64,000 nt of DNA. It comes from Adiantum capillus-veneris. Taxonomy: Eukaryota > Streptophyta > Polypodiopsida > Polypodiales > Pteridaceae. Positions 32,578-44,934 of the stretch are shown here, one piece after another; positions within the stretch are counted from its first letter, which is position 1, and every line of letters begins with the position of its first letter. Location: positions 84,819,881 to 84,883,880 of the forward strand of contig CM043957.1 in assembly GCA_014529385.2 (NCBI GenBank). Direction: 5' to 3'. Position numbers and translations under genes: made by a program. The notes below the pieces were generated by a model. The model worked only from the letters and a program-made list of their open reading frames with translations. It did no database searches and was not told where the DNA came from.

Positions 32578-34500
32578 TGGTTTTCAACCTGAAACATTGG
32601 TAGAAATGGGTAAGGATTGTAACGGTCTAGATGACCTGTGGAAGCAAATCCGTGATGCCAACGAAGCTAACCGGGTGAGTTACCACATGAATAGAACGAG
32701 AAAAGAGAAAAATGAGATCTTACCTCCTATTGAAGAATTTGAGGCAAGATCACTAATGAACTTTGATATGCATTCACAAGAGGGAGACCAGGGATCAATT
32801 AGTTTGGGGCACAGCCAACCAGACTTGCTAAAAACTCTACCCTCATACCTAGGAGAGTATGAAGCCAAGTCTAAGATAAGAGAAATCCCATATCAAAGAC
32901 TTTCTTCCAACAGAGTGATGGATTCGCAAGGGTTGATTGAGTACTCATATTGTCCACCCCGGTTGCATGCACAATCACATTAGCCGAACTCCTAAGGCTA
33001 CAACCAAACTTGTGGACCACCGTAGGCAAATGCTTAGAAAAATTTGGAGTAAAAGACCCCACCTCAAGGCTTCAAGAAGGGATCAGAGAATTGGACAAGA
33101 CTCAACTAAACACTAGGCTAGTACCTTTAAACAAGGTTGGAGAATATTGTGAGGGAGAAGATGGAAACACCATGCTATCAGTAGAATTCCAAGGAGTAGT
33201 TTCCAAAGCTATTCTTGACAATGGAGCAGGAGTCGCTATCGCCACCAAGGAAATCTAGAAAAAATAGGGAAAAACTTTGAGAGCTACGAGAATGAAATTT
33301 CAATTGGCAGATGGGTTCATGGAGAAGCCTTTAGGACTTTTAGAAAAAATAATTGTCACCTCGTGCGGAATTGAGTATGAGCATACATTTGCAATAGTCA
33401 ATTTCGACAAAAGAACAATTACGAGATCATCTTGGGAAGACCATTCATGAGACAATTAAAGATGGTCCAGGATTGGGGTTACAACCACATATACCTCAGA
33501 CATGGTGAGACTACAACCAAGATACACCTAAAAGACCATAGTTATAAAGATGTGAACCAGACACCAGTGGAAGAGTTTGATTCAGCTACATTGGTAGGGT
33601 CCAAACTCCTAGCATGGTTAGGGCAAAAAAAAGAGCTATGGATGTGTGGAGCTTCATATTGTGGGAGCTCAAAAAGAGAGGAATGCGTCTTAGAAAGAGC
33701 AAGGATTATATTCCGGAACCTTTTCCTGAAGATGCCTTAGAACCTCTGGAATGGGAACACATACTAGCAACATTGGATGTCTGTACCATTACAGATAGCC
33801 CAACCATGAAATTTTGCGATAAGGATGGCTATGATGTGCTACCCTATTACATGTTAAATCTTATACCAAGAGGAGATGGGATTATAGAACCACCAGAACA
33901 AGAAGAGTTTTATAACTTCTCTGAGCATCTGGAGGTAAATAACGATGCAGATAACGAGTGTTCAGACAGCTCAAGTGAGTGTGGGGAGAAAACAACGAAT
34001 ATCAAGTTTTATGATTTTACCAATCAGCACCCTAGAAGCCAGGAACGCTATAGGAAAAAATGAGCAGAAAACAAAAAGAGAGAGAACCCTATGCCGAGGA
34101 TAAAAGATAAAACTCACTATCTAACGCTTGTCAAAGCAAAGGATTATGTAAAAGACCAAATATCAGGCAGATTCTCAAAAGTTCGAAGCGAACGGACGCA
34201 AGAGGAAATAAAACAAGTATGGAAAGATGAAACAAAAACAAAATCAAAAAAATCTCAAAAATCAAAATAAGAAACAACAAAAGACCCAGAGTGGACCAAT
34301 TTGGAGTGTAAAAAGAAATACCAAGAACTAAAACGGTCATTACGAGAGGTATGGACGACCGAGGGAGAAAGTGATGGTAAGGAGGAGTCAGAAAAAGGAA
34401 ACCTGAATGTATCATCCCACTATAAAAAATTCACCATCCAGGACAGAAAAATCATAATGACACCACCAATTAGGGAAAGGATAAACCAGTAATCTTACGA
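32578..34500 (+). pseudogene. G1 protease and linker
   Basis: The protease motif ILDNGAGVAIATKEI has its catalytic Asp codon at 33217-33219. It is preceded by LVPLNKVGEYCEGEDGNTML, which parallels PINELGQYFEGDESNATLP of A1, and followed (33432) by GRPFMRQLKMVQDWGYNHIY, parallel to GRPFMREAQMVHDWSKNHVY. The usual D-S/T-G is D-N-G here and D-G-G in A1. A stop follows at 33258. A charged linker (33614-34063) leads to RT. Confidence 0.82.
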
Positions 34501-35331
34501 TGGGCTGGAAAATGAAAAATGGATAGACCTCGCTGAACCAGGTGAAAAGCCTCAGCCAGTCTATATCGCAACTGATTTAGAGCCTGAAGAAGAAGAACAA
34601 TTAACACAACTTCTTATAAAGATGTGTTTGCATGGTCCTACAAAGACCTCAAGGGAGTCGATCCATCGATATGCCAACAAACAATACCGTTGAAATCAGA
34701 TGCCAAACCTAGCAAACAACGTCCTTACACATATAATGACACATTTGCTAAACGAATCAAAGAGGAGATTGACAAGTTGATGGATGCTGAATTCATCTAT
34801 GAAATCAAACATACAGATTGGGTGTCACCCATTGTGGTTGTCCCCAAAAAGAACGGAAAGCTGCGAGTGTGTGTGAACCTCAAAAAAGTAAATGCAGCCA
34901 CCATAAGGGATAATTATCCCTTGCCAATCACAGAACATGTACTTGAGAGGGTGGCTGGAAAACGAGCTTATTCCTTTTTAGATGGGTTTTCGGGGTATAA
35001 TCAGCTTGCAATTGCAATAGAGGATCAACACAAAACAGCGTTTGCCACAGAATGGGGAATATATGCGTATAGAGTTATGTCTTTTGGCTTAACCAATGCC
35101 CCAACTACCTTTCAAAGGTTAATGACTCATGCATTCAAAGAATACCTGAGAATCTTCTTAGAAATATATATGGATGATCTCTGTGTACACTCTCTTCTAC
35201 GAAAGGAACATATTGACTATTTACAGAAGGTATTTGAGAAGTGCAGAACATATCAAATTTGTCTCAACCCGGAAAAGTACATTTTTATGGTTAGGCAAGG
35301 ACAAATCGTATTGTCTCAAGAAACGGCATAA
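34501..35331 (+). pseudogene. G1 reverse transcriptase
   Basis: The open frame 34624-35331 has gypsy RT blocks in order: DKLMDAEFIYEIKHTDWVSP, VVVPKKNGKLRVCVNLKKVN, NYPLPITEHVLERVAGKRAY, FLDGFSGYNQLAIAIEDQHK, FGLTNAPTTFQRLM and the catalytic IYMDDLCVHS (YMDD codons from 35167). The frame ends by a frameshift after RQGQIV, and the continuation is readable in another frame to 35406. Confidence 0.92.
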
Positions 35332-36128
35332 CCACTGACCTAGACAAAATCAAAGTCATAGTAAACCTGCCCAAGCCTACTAATTCCAAACAAGTACAAT
35401 CCTTCATGGGACACTACGGATATTATCGAAGATTCATATATATGTATGCAGTCATTGCACAACCTCTGTATCGTTTGTTAGTCAGTTTTGACTGGACGAA
35501 GGATTGCGAAACTTCATTCCAAAAGCTGAAGGAAAACCTTGTATCAGCACCTATACTTGAAGCACCAGATTGGGAAAATATATTCCATGTTCACATTGAT
35601 GCATCTGCATATGCAATTGGGAGTATTCTGGCTCAACCTGGAGACGGAACAATGGATTTCCCAGTTTGTTATGCAAGCCGACAGTTAAACAGTGCAGAAA
35701 ATAACTACACAACCACTGAAAGAGAGGGGTTAGGAATGATTTATGCTATAAAGAAATTTCAACATTATTTGCTCGCAAACAAATTTGTGTTCTTCATAGA
35801 TCATCAAGATCTTTTGTATCTGGTAAATAAACCATGCAATATTGGGAGAATTATATGCTGGTTTATTATATTGTTAGAATTTGACTTTACAGTGGTGGTC
35901 CAAAAGGGTAAAACTCATCTACGGGCGGATCATCTTTCAAGGATGCACAACGGGGAAGATCCTGAAGGAGTAGATGATGACATACCTGATGCTTATCTTT
36001 TCAATATTGAAATGATACCCAAATGGTCTCAGGAAATTGTTAGCATTCTTTCCTTTGGAGGTAGATTTGATAACAAGGAAGACAAACCCAAACAACAAAC
36101 AATTCGACAAACAAAAAATTACAGTTGA
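35332..36128 (+). pseudogene. G1 RNase H
   Basis: After the frameshift the RT connection (SFMGHYGYYRRFIYMYAVIA) leads into RNase H: HVHIDASAYAIGSILAQPGD, VCYASRQLNSAENNYTTTER, FVFFIDHQDLLYLVN, KGKTHLRADHLSRM. This is the ordinary gypsy RNase H; no second archaeal-type RNase H is seen in G1, unlike G2. Confidence 0.9.
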
Positions 36129-37114
36129 TTGCAGGACAACTGTATCATTTAGGCTCGGACCAAATTCTATGATTATGTATAAATCCGGAGGAATTTGAGT
36201 GTTATCTTGAAGAAGCACACATCTAGGATTGTGCATTTCATTGTTCAATGAAAACACACCAAAGAGTGAAACAATAAGGGTTTTATTGGCCAACTATGTA
36301 TGCTGACACACATGCTTATGTTAACAATTGTACTATATGTAGTGCTAAACGACAAGTGGATCACGCGACATTGTTTGAGGTAAACATTGCACCTGCATGG
36401 AGTCAATATATCATTGATTTCTTAACCACAAGGACATTTCCTGAAAACATAACAAAAGCACGGAAAAGGGCTATAGAGCTGGAGGCTCGCAACTTTAATT
36501 CAATTGGGAATGAACTCTATAAGAGAGGAAAGGACAATCAACTTGGAATTTGTGCAAGTGAAAGTGAATACTTGCTGATTCTAGAACACGCACATGGAGG
36601 TATAAGTGGAGGCCATTTTTCAGGCGATAAGACGGAAAGAATTGTCTTAACCGTAGGAATATGGTGGCCTACATTGCATATGGATTCTGAGGAGTTTGTA
36701 AAGCGTTGTGACGCATGCCAGCACACCAAGGTGCCGATAAAGAGAGATGAGACGCCACTGCGGCCAATGATGGGACCAAGGGCATTTACAAAATGGGGCA
36801 TTGATTTTGTGGGGCCTATTTCACCCCCTGCATATCGCACCCATACCCAATATATCATTGTGGCTACGAACTATCTCACAAAATGGGCGGAAGCCAAGGC
36901 AACACAAAAAGCGGATACAAGAACCACTGCACAATTTTTGTATGAGAATGTCTTTGTACGATATGGATTACCAATAGAAATTGACAATGATCGAGGAACA
37001 CATTTTCTGAATGAAGTCATTGAATATCTTCTAGAGGAATTCATGCTCATACATAGAAAATCTGCTCCATATCATCCACAGGCAAATGGACAAGCTGAGG
37101 CCACCAAATGGTAA
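36129..37114 (+). pseudogene. G1 integrase, C-terminally truncated
   Basis: The frame 36296-37114 shows the HHCC zinc finger (EHAHGGISGGHF...CDACQHTK) and catalytic core: KWGIDFVGPISPP (first Asp), ATNYLTKWAEAKATQ, IEIDNDRGTHFLNEV (second Asp), SAPYHPQANGQAEA (Glu). A stop follows GQAEATKW. The rest of the core and the C-terminal domain are not recognisable downstream, so a deletion or rearrangement at about 37112 is likely. Confidence 0.9.
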
Positions 37115-37640
37115 ATCGGCAGAAAGGCGCCCAAATGCTACCAAAACTCATGGGTAGGAGCATCTCAACATGCTCGACAAGTCTATGTATCCCACATGGC
37201 CATACGGTGACCTGAAGCGACACTAAACTTCAGAAACGGCATCAGACACAAAAAGCATCAAATAGCTCTCACGACCAAACCGCATGTCCGTTTGCCACCA
37301 AACTTCACGAGCGTCTTTCCTAGACCATCAACAACCAAGTCCTATGGTGGTAGACCACCACAAGTCATCGAAGACATATAAACGCAACCACGGGCGTTTC
37401 CAGAGCGACAAATTGCCAAACGGAGCTCCGGTGAAGCCAAAGTCGACAAAAACCATATGGCAAGGATCCCCATGGGACCGTGAAGCTATAGAGACCGAAA
37501 AGCACTCCAAAAGTCAGAAAACGGCTCAGAGGCTCTGAAATCCACACAGGGAGTTTCTTTCTATCTATTTGACTTTTTTGTTGAAATAGGGCTTAAAATG
37601 GACTCAAGGGGGCTCAGGGCAGGCACCAGTAGCACCTCCA
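37115..37640 (+). other. G1 region after integrase, unrecognised
   Basis: No family is recognised. Short frames on both strands show no domain. The sequence lies between the truncated integrase and the palindrome array. Confidence 0.4.
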
Positions 37641-38560
37641 ATATAATTTTCATCAGGAGACATCCTACACGTAGAATGTCTCAAGGCAAAATTTGGGCAC
37701 CAAACTGAACATCTCTTATCACACAGCTTTTGAATAGCCTGTACATGCTAGCCACCAAGTTTCATCACATTTGGACAAAAATTGACCTCATGTGCATCAA
37801 AAAACGCAAAGTCAGGGCATAGAGGCAATAATGGGCCATAGACCTACCAAAACTTGTCCAAATCACATGAAACTTGCACAATATACTCATGAGCACATTG
37901 CCAAGCTATCTATGGGGTCACAAGTGAAAAATGATGAAATAGACATCCTACACGTAGGATGTTTAAATGACCAATTTGGTCCCCAGCTGGCACTTTTCAG
38001 TTCCAGATCTCCTTATAACACCTTCCTAAGCTCATATATCAAGTTTCAAGCCATTCTCATCACATTTGGCCCCAACACCTCCAAGATGCACTTTTTGAGC
38101 CTAAAAACACTACACATGCTCTTACCAACACCAAATATTGTCCAAATCAAAATCCAAGAGCAGGGCCATGTTCCACATGCGAAGGGCTAACCCCAGAACC
38201 AACTTCAAGTCATTTTGATGAAATAGACATCCTACGCGTAGGATGTCTCCAGTATAATTTTGACCTATTGTGCAGGATCTGACTTCATGGGAGCCATCAA
38301 CATGGTGCAAGAAGCCTGTATATCAACTTTCAACCCATTTGAATATCATTTGCCACCTGTTGAGGAGATCCTACCCAATTTGTGAGCCTAAAGCCTGACT
38401 CTACCCAAAAATGCACTTTTTGATGCCCAAACCCAATTCCAATCACATAGCCATGTTGCACAGGTCAAGGGTCACCAACCTGCCAAGATTCACCAAAAAT
38501 AGGCAAGGTAGACATCCTACGCGTAGGATGTCTAAATAATTATGTTTAGCCAGAAGGCTA
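37641..38560. repeat. G1 3' palindrome array, about 284-bp period
   Basis: Four palindromes at 37659-37680, 37942-37963, 38226-38247 and 38511-38532 are spaced 283, 284 and 285 bp. The last is a perfect 26-bp palindrome (38509-38534), and the third is perfect over 24 bp. Between them the sequence is only loosely repeated (shared blocks caagtttcat/catttgg, ccaaatca, gatgaaatagacat), so the palindrome is the best conserved part of a diverged tandem repeat. No gene is present. Confidence 0.88.
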
Positions 38561-38639
38561 CTGTGAGCACATGTAGAGTTTTCCTAGTTCCTTTTAAGTT
38601 TTATTTTCAATTTTCAAGTCATTTGGATAGTTAGAACTT

Positions 38640-41600
38640 ATTTTCTCAGCTAATATGGAAAAAACGCTATCTTCGGACTACTGAGTGCAAGAGGATCTAT
38701 GGCAACCTGCATGAAAGAAGAGGATGACAATAAAAGACTACTTGGAAGAAGTAGATCCATTTGTGATCCCAGAAGGAACCCTGAAGCCAACCAGCACATG
38801 GATTCAGGATGATTTGCTAGAGTTTAATGATTTGGGAATCTACCAAGGCGTGTTCAAAGATCCTGAAGGAAATGCAGTAGAGCTACCATGATACCACGGG
38901 AGCTCAATGAATTTTCCAGAAGCAAGATGGGAGATTACATGGAGAAGCTGGACCTCCATAACTACTTTGAAGCTTTGCTAGCGGGGATTGACATCAAAAG
39001 AGTGTGAGAGTTTGTAACCACTATCAAAGAAGATGGAGTGGCCCGAGTCACTGATCTGCAAGGCAAGCCAGATACCATGATTGTCATCACAGAGAGGGTG
39101 GTGGCAACCTCACTTGACATCTCAAACAAAGGAGATAGTGTGACAAAGCAGCGAGATGAAGTCAAGGTGTACTCAGAAAAGAAGAACAACTACACATTTG
39201 AAGATATTACAAACCCAAAAGTGGCTATCATGAGATAGCTCTATAACCAATACTTCCACATGTGTACAAAGCAGCCACAAAAATACAAAATTCCACCTGG
39301 AGCCATTGCTACCACCTTCACCTAGGCAATGTAGAAGAGCAAACTGAAAGTGATCAATTATGCTGCTTACATCCATGAAAACCTGATGAAGATGGGCAAC
39401 AAAAATCCCACCTACACTGTACCTAGTGAGCTAATAACAAAAGTGGTCTATGGAGCACTGCATGCCAAGGGAAACTGGCTTGAACCTCCCTCACAGAATG
39501 ATTGGCTAAGGTTGAAAGAAGATAAAGAAGAAGAACCTCCCAGGGCACCCAGAGTAGCCACACGTTTGAAGCGCCGGTTAGAGACCATGCCAGAAGAGCC
39601 GCCAGAGTCGAAGAGAGGAAAGAAGGAAAGTCTACAAGTGCCGATCAAAGAAACCAAGTCACAGAAAGCGGCATGGCTAGAAAGGATAATGGAAAGCGAG
39701 TGGAAGCCATCCCTAGAAGCCATGTCGGGATCATCTCGAAGGGTGCACTGGGATCCGTTTGAAGACTACATCAATAAATTTGAAATTTTGGATGCTACAA
39801 TGGAAAATATCCCGAATGTCCCATTTACAGAAGAAGAAGTGGAGGAAGTAAGACGGCAGCTGCTGGAAGAGCAGGAAGGCCAAGAAAGGGAGAGAAAAAC
39901 CAAGGCGGACAGGGATTTCAAGAAAAAGCCAGCAACTCCACCATCAAGCAGGGAATCCAGCCCACCACCTTCTCTTAGCCCTCCACAAACCCAACAAAAG
40001 GAGGATGAACAAGAAGATTCCAAGCAAGAGAAGAGCCAAGAGGAAGAGCAAAAAGAAGAAACTAAACCAAAAGAGAAGAAGCTAGATCCAAAAGAAAAGA
40101 ATTTCAAAATGTTTCTTGATCTATTAGCTGTGGGTTATTCTAGAGAAGAGACAGCTACGATGGCCTTTGAGTTAGCAAGCACAAGGCCCAAGGAACAGAT
40201 GCAGAGGCTACGGTTAGTGGAATTGAAAGAGATGGTCATCGACACAGTGGACCTGCAGCCACCGACCAATGATTGGGATGTGGTGATGCAAAAGCTAACC
40301 GGGCTCAGAGAAAGATCAATGGCCACGGAGAGTGATATTGCTAATCTCAAAACCAATGAAGTTCAGATCAAGGCTGAAGTCGACACACTACAAAAACAGG
40401 GCCAAGAGCATATAGAGAAACAAACAGAGCTGCAAGCCAGTCTGGACACGACATTACAAAGATGCCAGGAGATGGAACGACAAAATCAAGTAGCCGAACA
40501 CAAGCTTCAAAGAGCAGAGGAAGAATACAAGAAAATCAGCAAGTCATTGACAGATGCAGAGAGAGAAAGGGACAACCTGACTCTACAACTTGCTGAAGAG
40601 TCCAAAGAAGTGGAAGCCTTGAGGAATGCCAAAGAAAAGGCAGAGATAGAGCATGAAGCAAGCCAAGATGAAGTGATCAAGCTGAAAGATCAGATTAAAG
40701 TCAAACATCAAACCATCCAAAGGCTGATGGCATCTCCTGCTAGATTTAGAGCTACTAGCTTGATTGGCACCACTTCAGAGAATAAGCTATATGAAGAAAA
40801 AATGAAGGAGCTCCAAAAGGAGTTAGCACTGGAGAAGAGGCAAAGGCTGATGCTGGCCGAGGGATCTATGGTAATGCAAAACCGCCTAGAAGAAGAAAAT
40901 CAGTACATGAAGAATGAGCTAGAAGCCATCAAGAGAAAGCTCGAGGAGGCGGAGAAAATAAATGCAGATCTAAACGACCTCCTAGTAAACATGGGAGAGC
41001 AAGCAGAAGAGGAAAAGAAGACACTTCAAAAGCAGATAGAAGAGTTGAGAGGCCAGTAGCAAATGGAAGAGCAACAATTTAGCATCGGGCCAGCATCCAT
41101 GGAGGGAATTGACATAGAAAACGTGTCAGATCCAGTGGACACCACCATGCAAGAGGAAATCTTGGTGGGACCCTCACAAGAGCCCCATGATCTGACACAA
41201 GAAGAGGAAGAAAAGTTGCAGAAGGCCATAGAAGCGGCAGTAAAAGACACAGCCAGAGAAGCATTGGAGTGGGAGCAGAGGGTGTTTGAGTCGATGACTA
41301 TTCAGTAGATAGATGCCATTAACCTTCGGCGTGATTGGCTACAGCCTTCTCTCCCATATCCTCTGCTAAAGTATGAAGCTGCTACGATCAACAAACGAAT
41401 AAAAGAGGAGCCAACAGTGCCAATGTACAAATGGTCTATCTCCAAACCTGAAGAGGTCAAGCTGATAGTGGATTCTCAACCCAGGTGGAGAAAGGCATGG
41501 CTCACAAAATATCCACAATATTTAATCCATCTGGTAGAGGCCCCAAAAGAATCAGAGACAACCTCAGTTTTTGCCCTCTACCAAGGATGAGGACATGGAA

Positions 41601-41820
41601 AGCCCGGGAGCTGTTGCAGAGAATCCAGCTCAAATGGCTCAATTACCCGAAGCTGCTAGGCTTGAAGGCAGGCGAGAGAATAAGTGAGAAATACATGGTG
41701 AAAACCCTAACAAGCACCATCAAATTGTTCACTGGCTCACCTGACCTATCTGGCATGGTGCTGAGAAAAATATGTAAAACCCTTCTGGCAGTCTTCGAAA
41801 CCTTCAAACCTGGATAGGCG
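38640..41820 (+). pseudogene. G1 third ORF: coiled-coil protein after integrase
   Basis: The main open frame (39350-41059, 569 codons) begins at a non-ATG codon, and its N-terminal extension can be read, with stops, from about 38724 (YLEEVDPFVIPEGTLKPTST; ITERVVATSLDISNKGDSV). It is followed by a Pro/Glu/Lys-rich linker (about residues 180-255 of the frame) and a long heptad-rich coiled coil (about 300-569, for example ERERDNLTLQLAEESKEVEA). A stop at 41059 is followed by frames to 41308 and 41485-41817. No signal peptide or membrane segment is seen, so it does not look like an envelope protein. Its position resembles the extra ORFs of some plant gypsy elements. Function is unknown. Confidence 0.65.
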
Positions 41821-42107
41821 ACATACAGTATCTTTTTCTTCCAAGATACATACAGATGTGCCTACGATCTGTCTGCTCAGCCTTCTCACGAGGTTATACA
41901 TGCACTATATCAAAGGATTATGTTTTTTCCTTCTTATCACCTCCAGGCCTTTGAAGAAGCCTTCTACACCGGCTTCTTCACAATCAACACAGATATATTC
42001 GGCCCGACGCTACTGGCTCAAAATGTGAGATATGAGTCCCTTCTCAAGATGAGAGAAAGCCTACGCTAAAGAAGCATCTTAACTGCCATGTTGGGGATGA
42101 CATGAAC
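41821..42107 (+). other. G1 3' untranslated stretch
   Basis: Short sequence between the third ORF remnants and the polypurine tract. Nothing else was recognised. Confidence 0.5.
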
Positions 42108-42121
42108 AAGGAGGGGGGGAG
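42108..42121 (+). other. G1 polypurine tract
   Basis: AAGGAGGGGGGGAG lies directly before the 3' LTR start TGTTAGCAG. Confidence 0.88.
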
Positions 42122-42959
42122 TGTTAGCAGATGGGCACACCCAACGGAAAATGACTGCTCGGCGGAATATTATTTTTTGTAATTATTCTTTAAATGAGAA
42201 AACCCGACATTTCACCTTTGTAAATAGTGGGGCTTGCAGAAGCTTCCAGATTGTATCCCATTTTTGACATTTAGATTGAGTAGATGGTTAAATTGGAACC
42301 TTAGGGTTTGAAATTGTAATGTATTTATACCACTTTTGACCTTAATGAGAAAAACCTTTGTCATTTTGAAAAAGTTATTTCTGTGAGTGAGCGTACTGTG
42401 TACGAGAGAGAGTGAGAGTTTCATCTTGATGCTATGCGTGCACCAATGGTCAGAATCGAGTGCAGAGAAGTGCAACATGTTGGCCCCGATGAGAGCTACG
42501 TGCCAACACCTACATTGCGGGTGTACGGTTTGGTTTTGTGATCTCGACCCACGAGCTACATTTGGTGATTCGGTGAGCATACGTTATCCGTTTTCGCATT
42601 TCAACATATCCATGCGTTTGCATTAAGTAGAGCTACACATTCGGAACTTTAGTTTTCGAAAACAACGACCTCCAAATTTTGACTAGACATCCTACGTGAT
42701 TTTGCACCAGGTGTTTAGGGTTGGGATTTTGGTTCATGGACCTTAGGGAGAGTGACCTATTGGTGTTAATAGGGTCTCCTTCAAGTTCTGTGGCGTTTCG
42801 AGAATGTTTGATGGGTATTCGGCTCTTGAAAGCGTTGTAGGAAATCCCCTCTTACGCACTCCTGAAGGCTGTAGCTTAGACATTGGGTAGAGACGTCTAT
42901 AAGAATTATTCGAGAGTCGGTCGAGTGTAGGTTGACACCCTATGCTTGCTTCCACGCGC
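42122..42959 (+). repeat. G1 3' LTR, left part
   Basis: It matches 26497-27334 of the 5' LTR with scattered differences. It carries the half palindrome GACATCCTACGTG at about 42686-42698. It is cut by G2; the last 87 bp resume at 56280. Confidence 0.93.
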
Positions 42960-44171
42960 TGATAGACCGCTTTTGACGTGTACAAAGTAGCACTTATATG
43001 CATGGTCATATGTACAAAAAGATGTAAATACATGCATTTGGGAGCTTTGCAACGTGGTTTCAAGTTCAAAAAAAGATGCAACGTGTACACGCTGTGAATA
43101 GTCAGGTTCGCGCGCTGGCATTCGGACACATGTACATGCCCGTATAGGGTATCGGGGCCTTGGATATGGTTTTAGGTGGCTTATTTTGATTCTAGATAAT
43201 GTATTTGAGCTTTCTATAATTTAAATAATGCAAGTGACAAGTATGGGTACTCTCATCCCGCTCAAGAAGTTTGAGACAAGCGATAACTGTCTATTTGCGG
43301 CGCCTGATCTGCGGTGATACGTGCATCGCCCTAGAAGTGGTTAAAAATGGAATGTGGGGATGTGGAAATGTGCTTTGGGTATCGAGGATCAAGTGTGAGA
43401 AATTTGGTGAATTTTGGAGTCCGTTTGGGGTTTTTCTTGTGAAAAATGTCCGCCATGGGTCAAAACTGGGCCAAAAAAGGTCAAAAAATGGTAAAAAAGG
43501 TGTGAAATGGCTTCAAATTTCCACATCACTCACGGTTCCGTCATGGTCCAAGCTGAGGGAAGACTTTTAAAGAGCAATATCAACACTTTCACCTCTCTGT
43601 GTGGGGAAGGAAGCAGGGTTCCTAAAGGTGGTCTAGTGCAGTCCCGCCGGGTTCGCGTCCTGTTTTCAAGTGTGTGGAGGAGTGAATGAGAGCTTTCTCT
43701 CTTCAATTTTTCACTTGAGAGAGTCTATGGAATTTCTGAGGTTTCCATGGATGTGTGTGTGCGAGTAATTGAGGGAAGAAGGTGTGGCTTTCTGCAAGAC
43801 TATGTGACCCTGTATCCGTGCCATTAGGGTTGGCGCTACTCCAAAGAGTCCAACAGAGTGGAGTTTGGTGAAGGCTTTGCAATGGTTTGAGAGTGGCCTT
43901 TTATGGCTGAAGTTTTTGGGTTTTTCTTGTATATTTTGGTCACCATCAAGCGTGATTTCCAATGTTGATCACCTCGACTCACCTTGTAGTGTCAGCGGGT
44001 AGGCAAGGGCTTGTAGGTCGAGGCGTTTGGAGTTTGAATTGAGCTTGTGGGCAGAATTTTCAGTGAGATTTTAAGTGGTGGTGAGTGAGGTGAGGAATTT
44101 AAGTAAGTTTCTTGTATTGTGTTGAGTTTTCTGGGTGTGTGAGTGTGTGCACGACATCTTTTGCTCCATCA
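42960..44171 (+). repeat. G2 5' LTR
   Basis: It matches the 3' copy along its length, for example the block TGCGGTGATACGTGCATC and the end GACATCTTTTGCTCCATCA. Short open frames inside it have no domain. Confidence 0.92.
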
Positions 44172-44312
44172 TCCTTTGGCGATCCCGCTGGGGAGCGGAA
44201 ATTTGTCGGTTGTGCACCCAGGTGACGTGATTTTGCTGTGAAGTTCGAGCTTCATTGAAGAAAAGTGGTGGTCTGGTCGAGGTGAAAGACTTCAACTTTT
44301 GTGGAGTTACTC
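44172..44312 (+). other. G2 primer-binding site and leader
   Basis: TGGCGATCCCGCTGGGGA begins about five bases after the LTR. It is shaped like a PBS but is not a good match to tRNA-Asp (12 of 18) or initiator tRNA-Met, so the primer tRNA is unassigned. The leader is very short (about 140 bp), unlike G1 and family A. Confidence 0.6.
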
Positions 44313-44934
44313 ATGCAAGGGAGAAGCGACTCTGAAGAGATGGCTTATAGTCGGCCAGTGTTCACAGGGAAGGAGGATGTGAAGGACTGGATTGTGGATT
44401 TCGAGTGGCATACGCTTGGTATGCACATTGTGAATGACAAAGCAAAGCTTCATGTATTTCCTCTCGCACTCAAAGGAGAACTTCGGGAGTGGTTTGAAGG
44501 TTTAGAGGAAGACAAAAATCAAACATGGGAGGAAGTGAAGTTGGCAATTTTTGACAGGTTTGGGAAGAAACTAACCGCAACAGAAGTGACAACAAAATTG
44601 AGAGGTTTGCAGCAAGATGTTCATGCTAACTTTAAAGAGTTTTTGCAACACTTCAAAGGACTTTGGGTTCAATTAGAGGCGGCATCCCAAGTACCTCTAG
44701 GGGATTTCTTTAAAGTGCGTCAGTTTATGGATTGTCTCCATCCAAGTGTAAGGGAGAAGGTCGATGAAGAAGAGCCTGCTACATTTGAAAGAGTGGAGCA
44801 AGTGGTTCAAGGTCCAGATCCTATTACGGCCCGGGTTCTGCATGATCTTTCCGGTCAGTTGCAATAATCAAGAATTAACATAATGAATAGGAACCAAAGA
44901 GAAGAGCGGCCAGTCAGGAGAGGCAGGGGACGAA
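44313..44934 (+). pseudogene. G2 gag
   Basis: The first ATG in frame gives MQGRSDSEEMAYSRPVF, followed by a compact capsid: DWIVDFEWHTLGMHIVNDKA, ALKGELREWFEGLEEDKNQT, FGKKLTATEVTTKLRGLQQD, FLQHFKGLWVQLEAASQV. This is the retrotransposon Gag helical fold. A stop ends it at 44867, and a basic, Arg/Gly-rich tail continues in another frame to the copia D insertion at 44935. No zinc knuckle is left. Confidence 0.82.

Noticed and set aside
37641-38560. CRISPR-like array of regularly spaced short repeats
   Set aside because: The spacing is about 284 bp, the repeats are palindromes and the spacers are related to one another; it is a diverged tandem repeat in a plant element.
39448-40107. Minus-strand Ser/Cys-rich frames opposite the G1 third ORF
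   Set aside because: Antisense shadows of the Glu/Lys-rich coiled-coil frame.
38640-41820. Envelope protein in the third ORF of G1
   Set aside because: No signal peptide, membrane segment or glycoprotein features; the frame is a soluble coiled coil.
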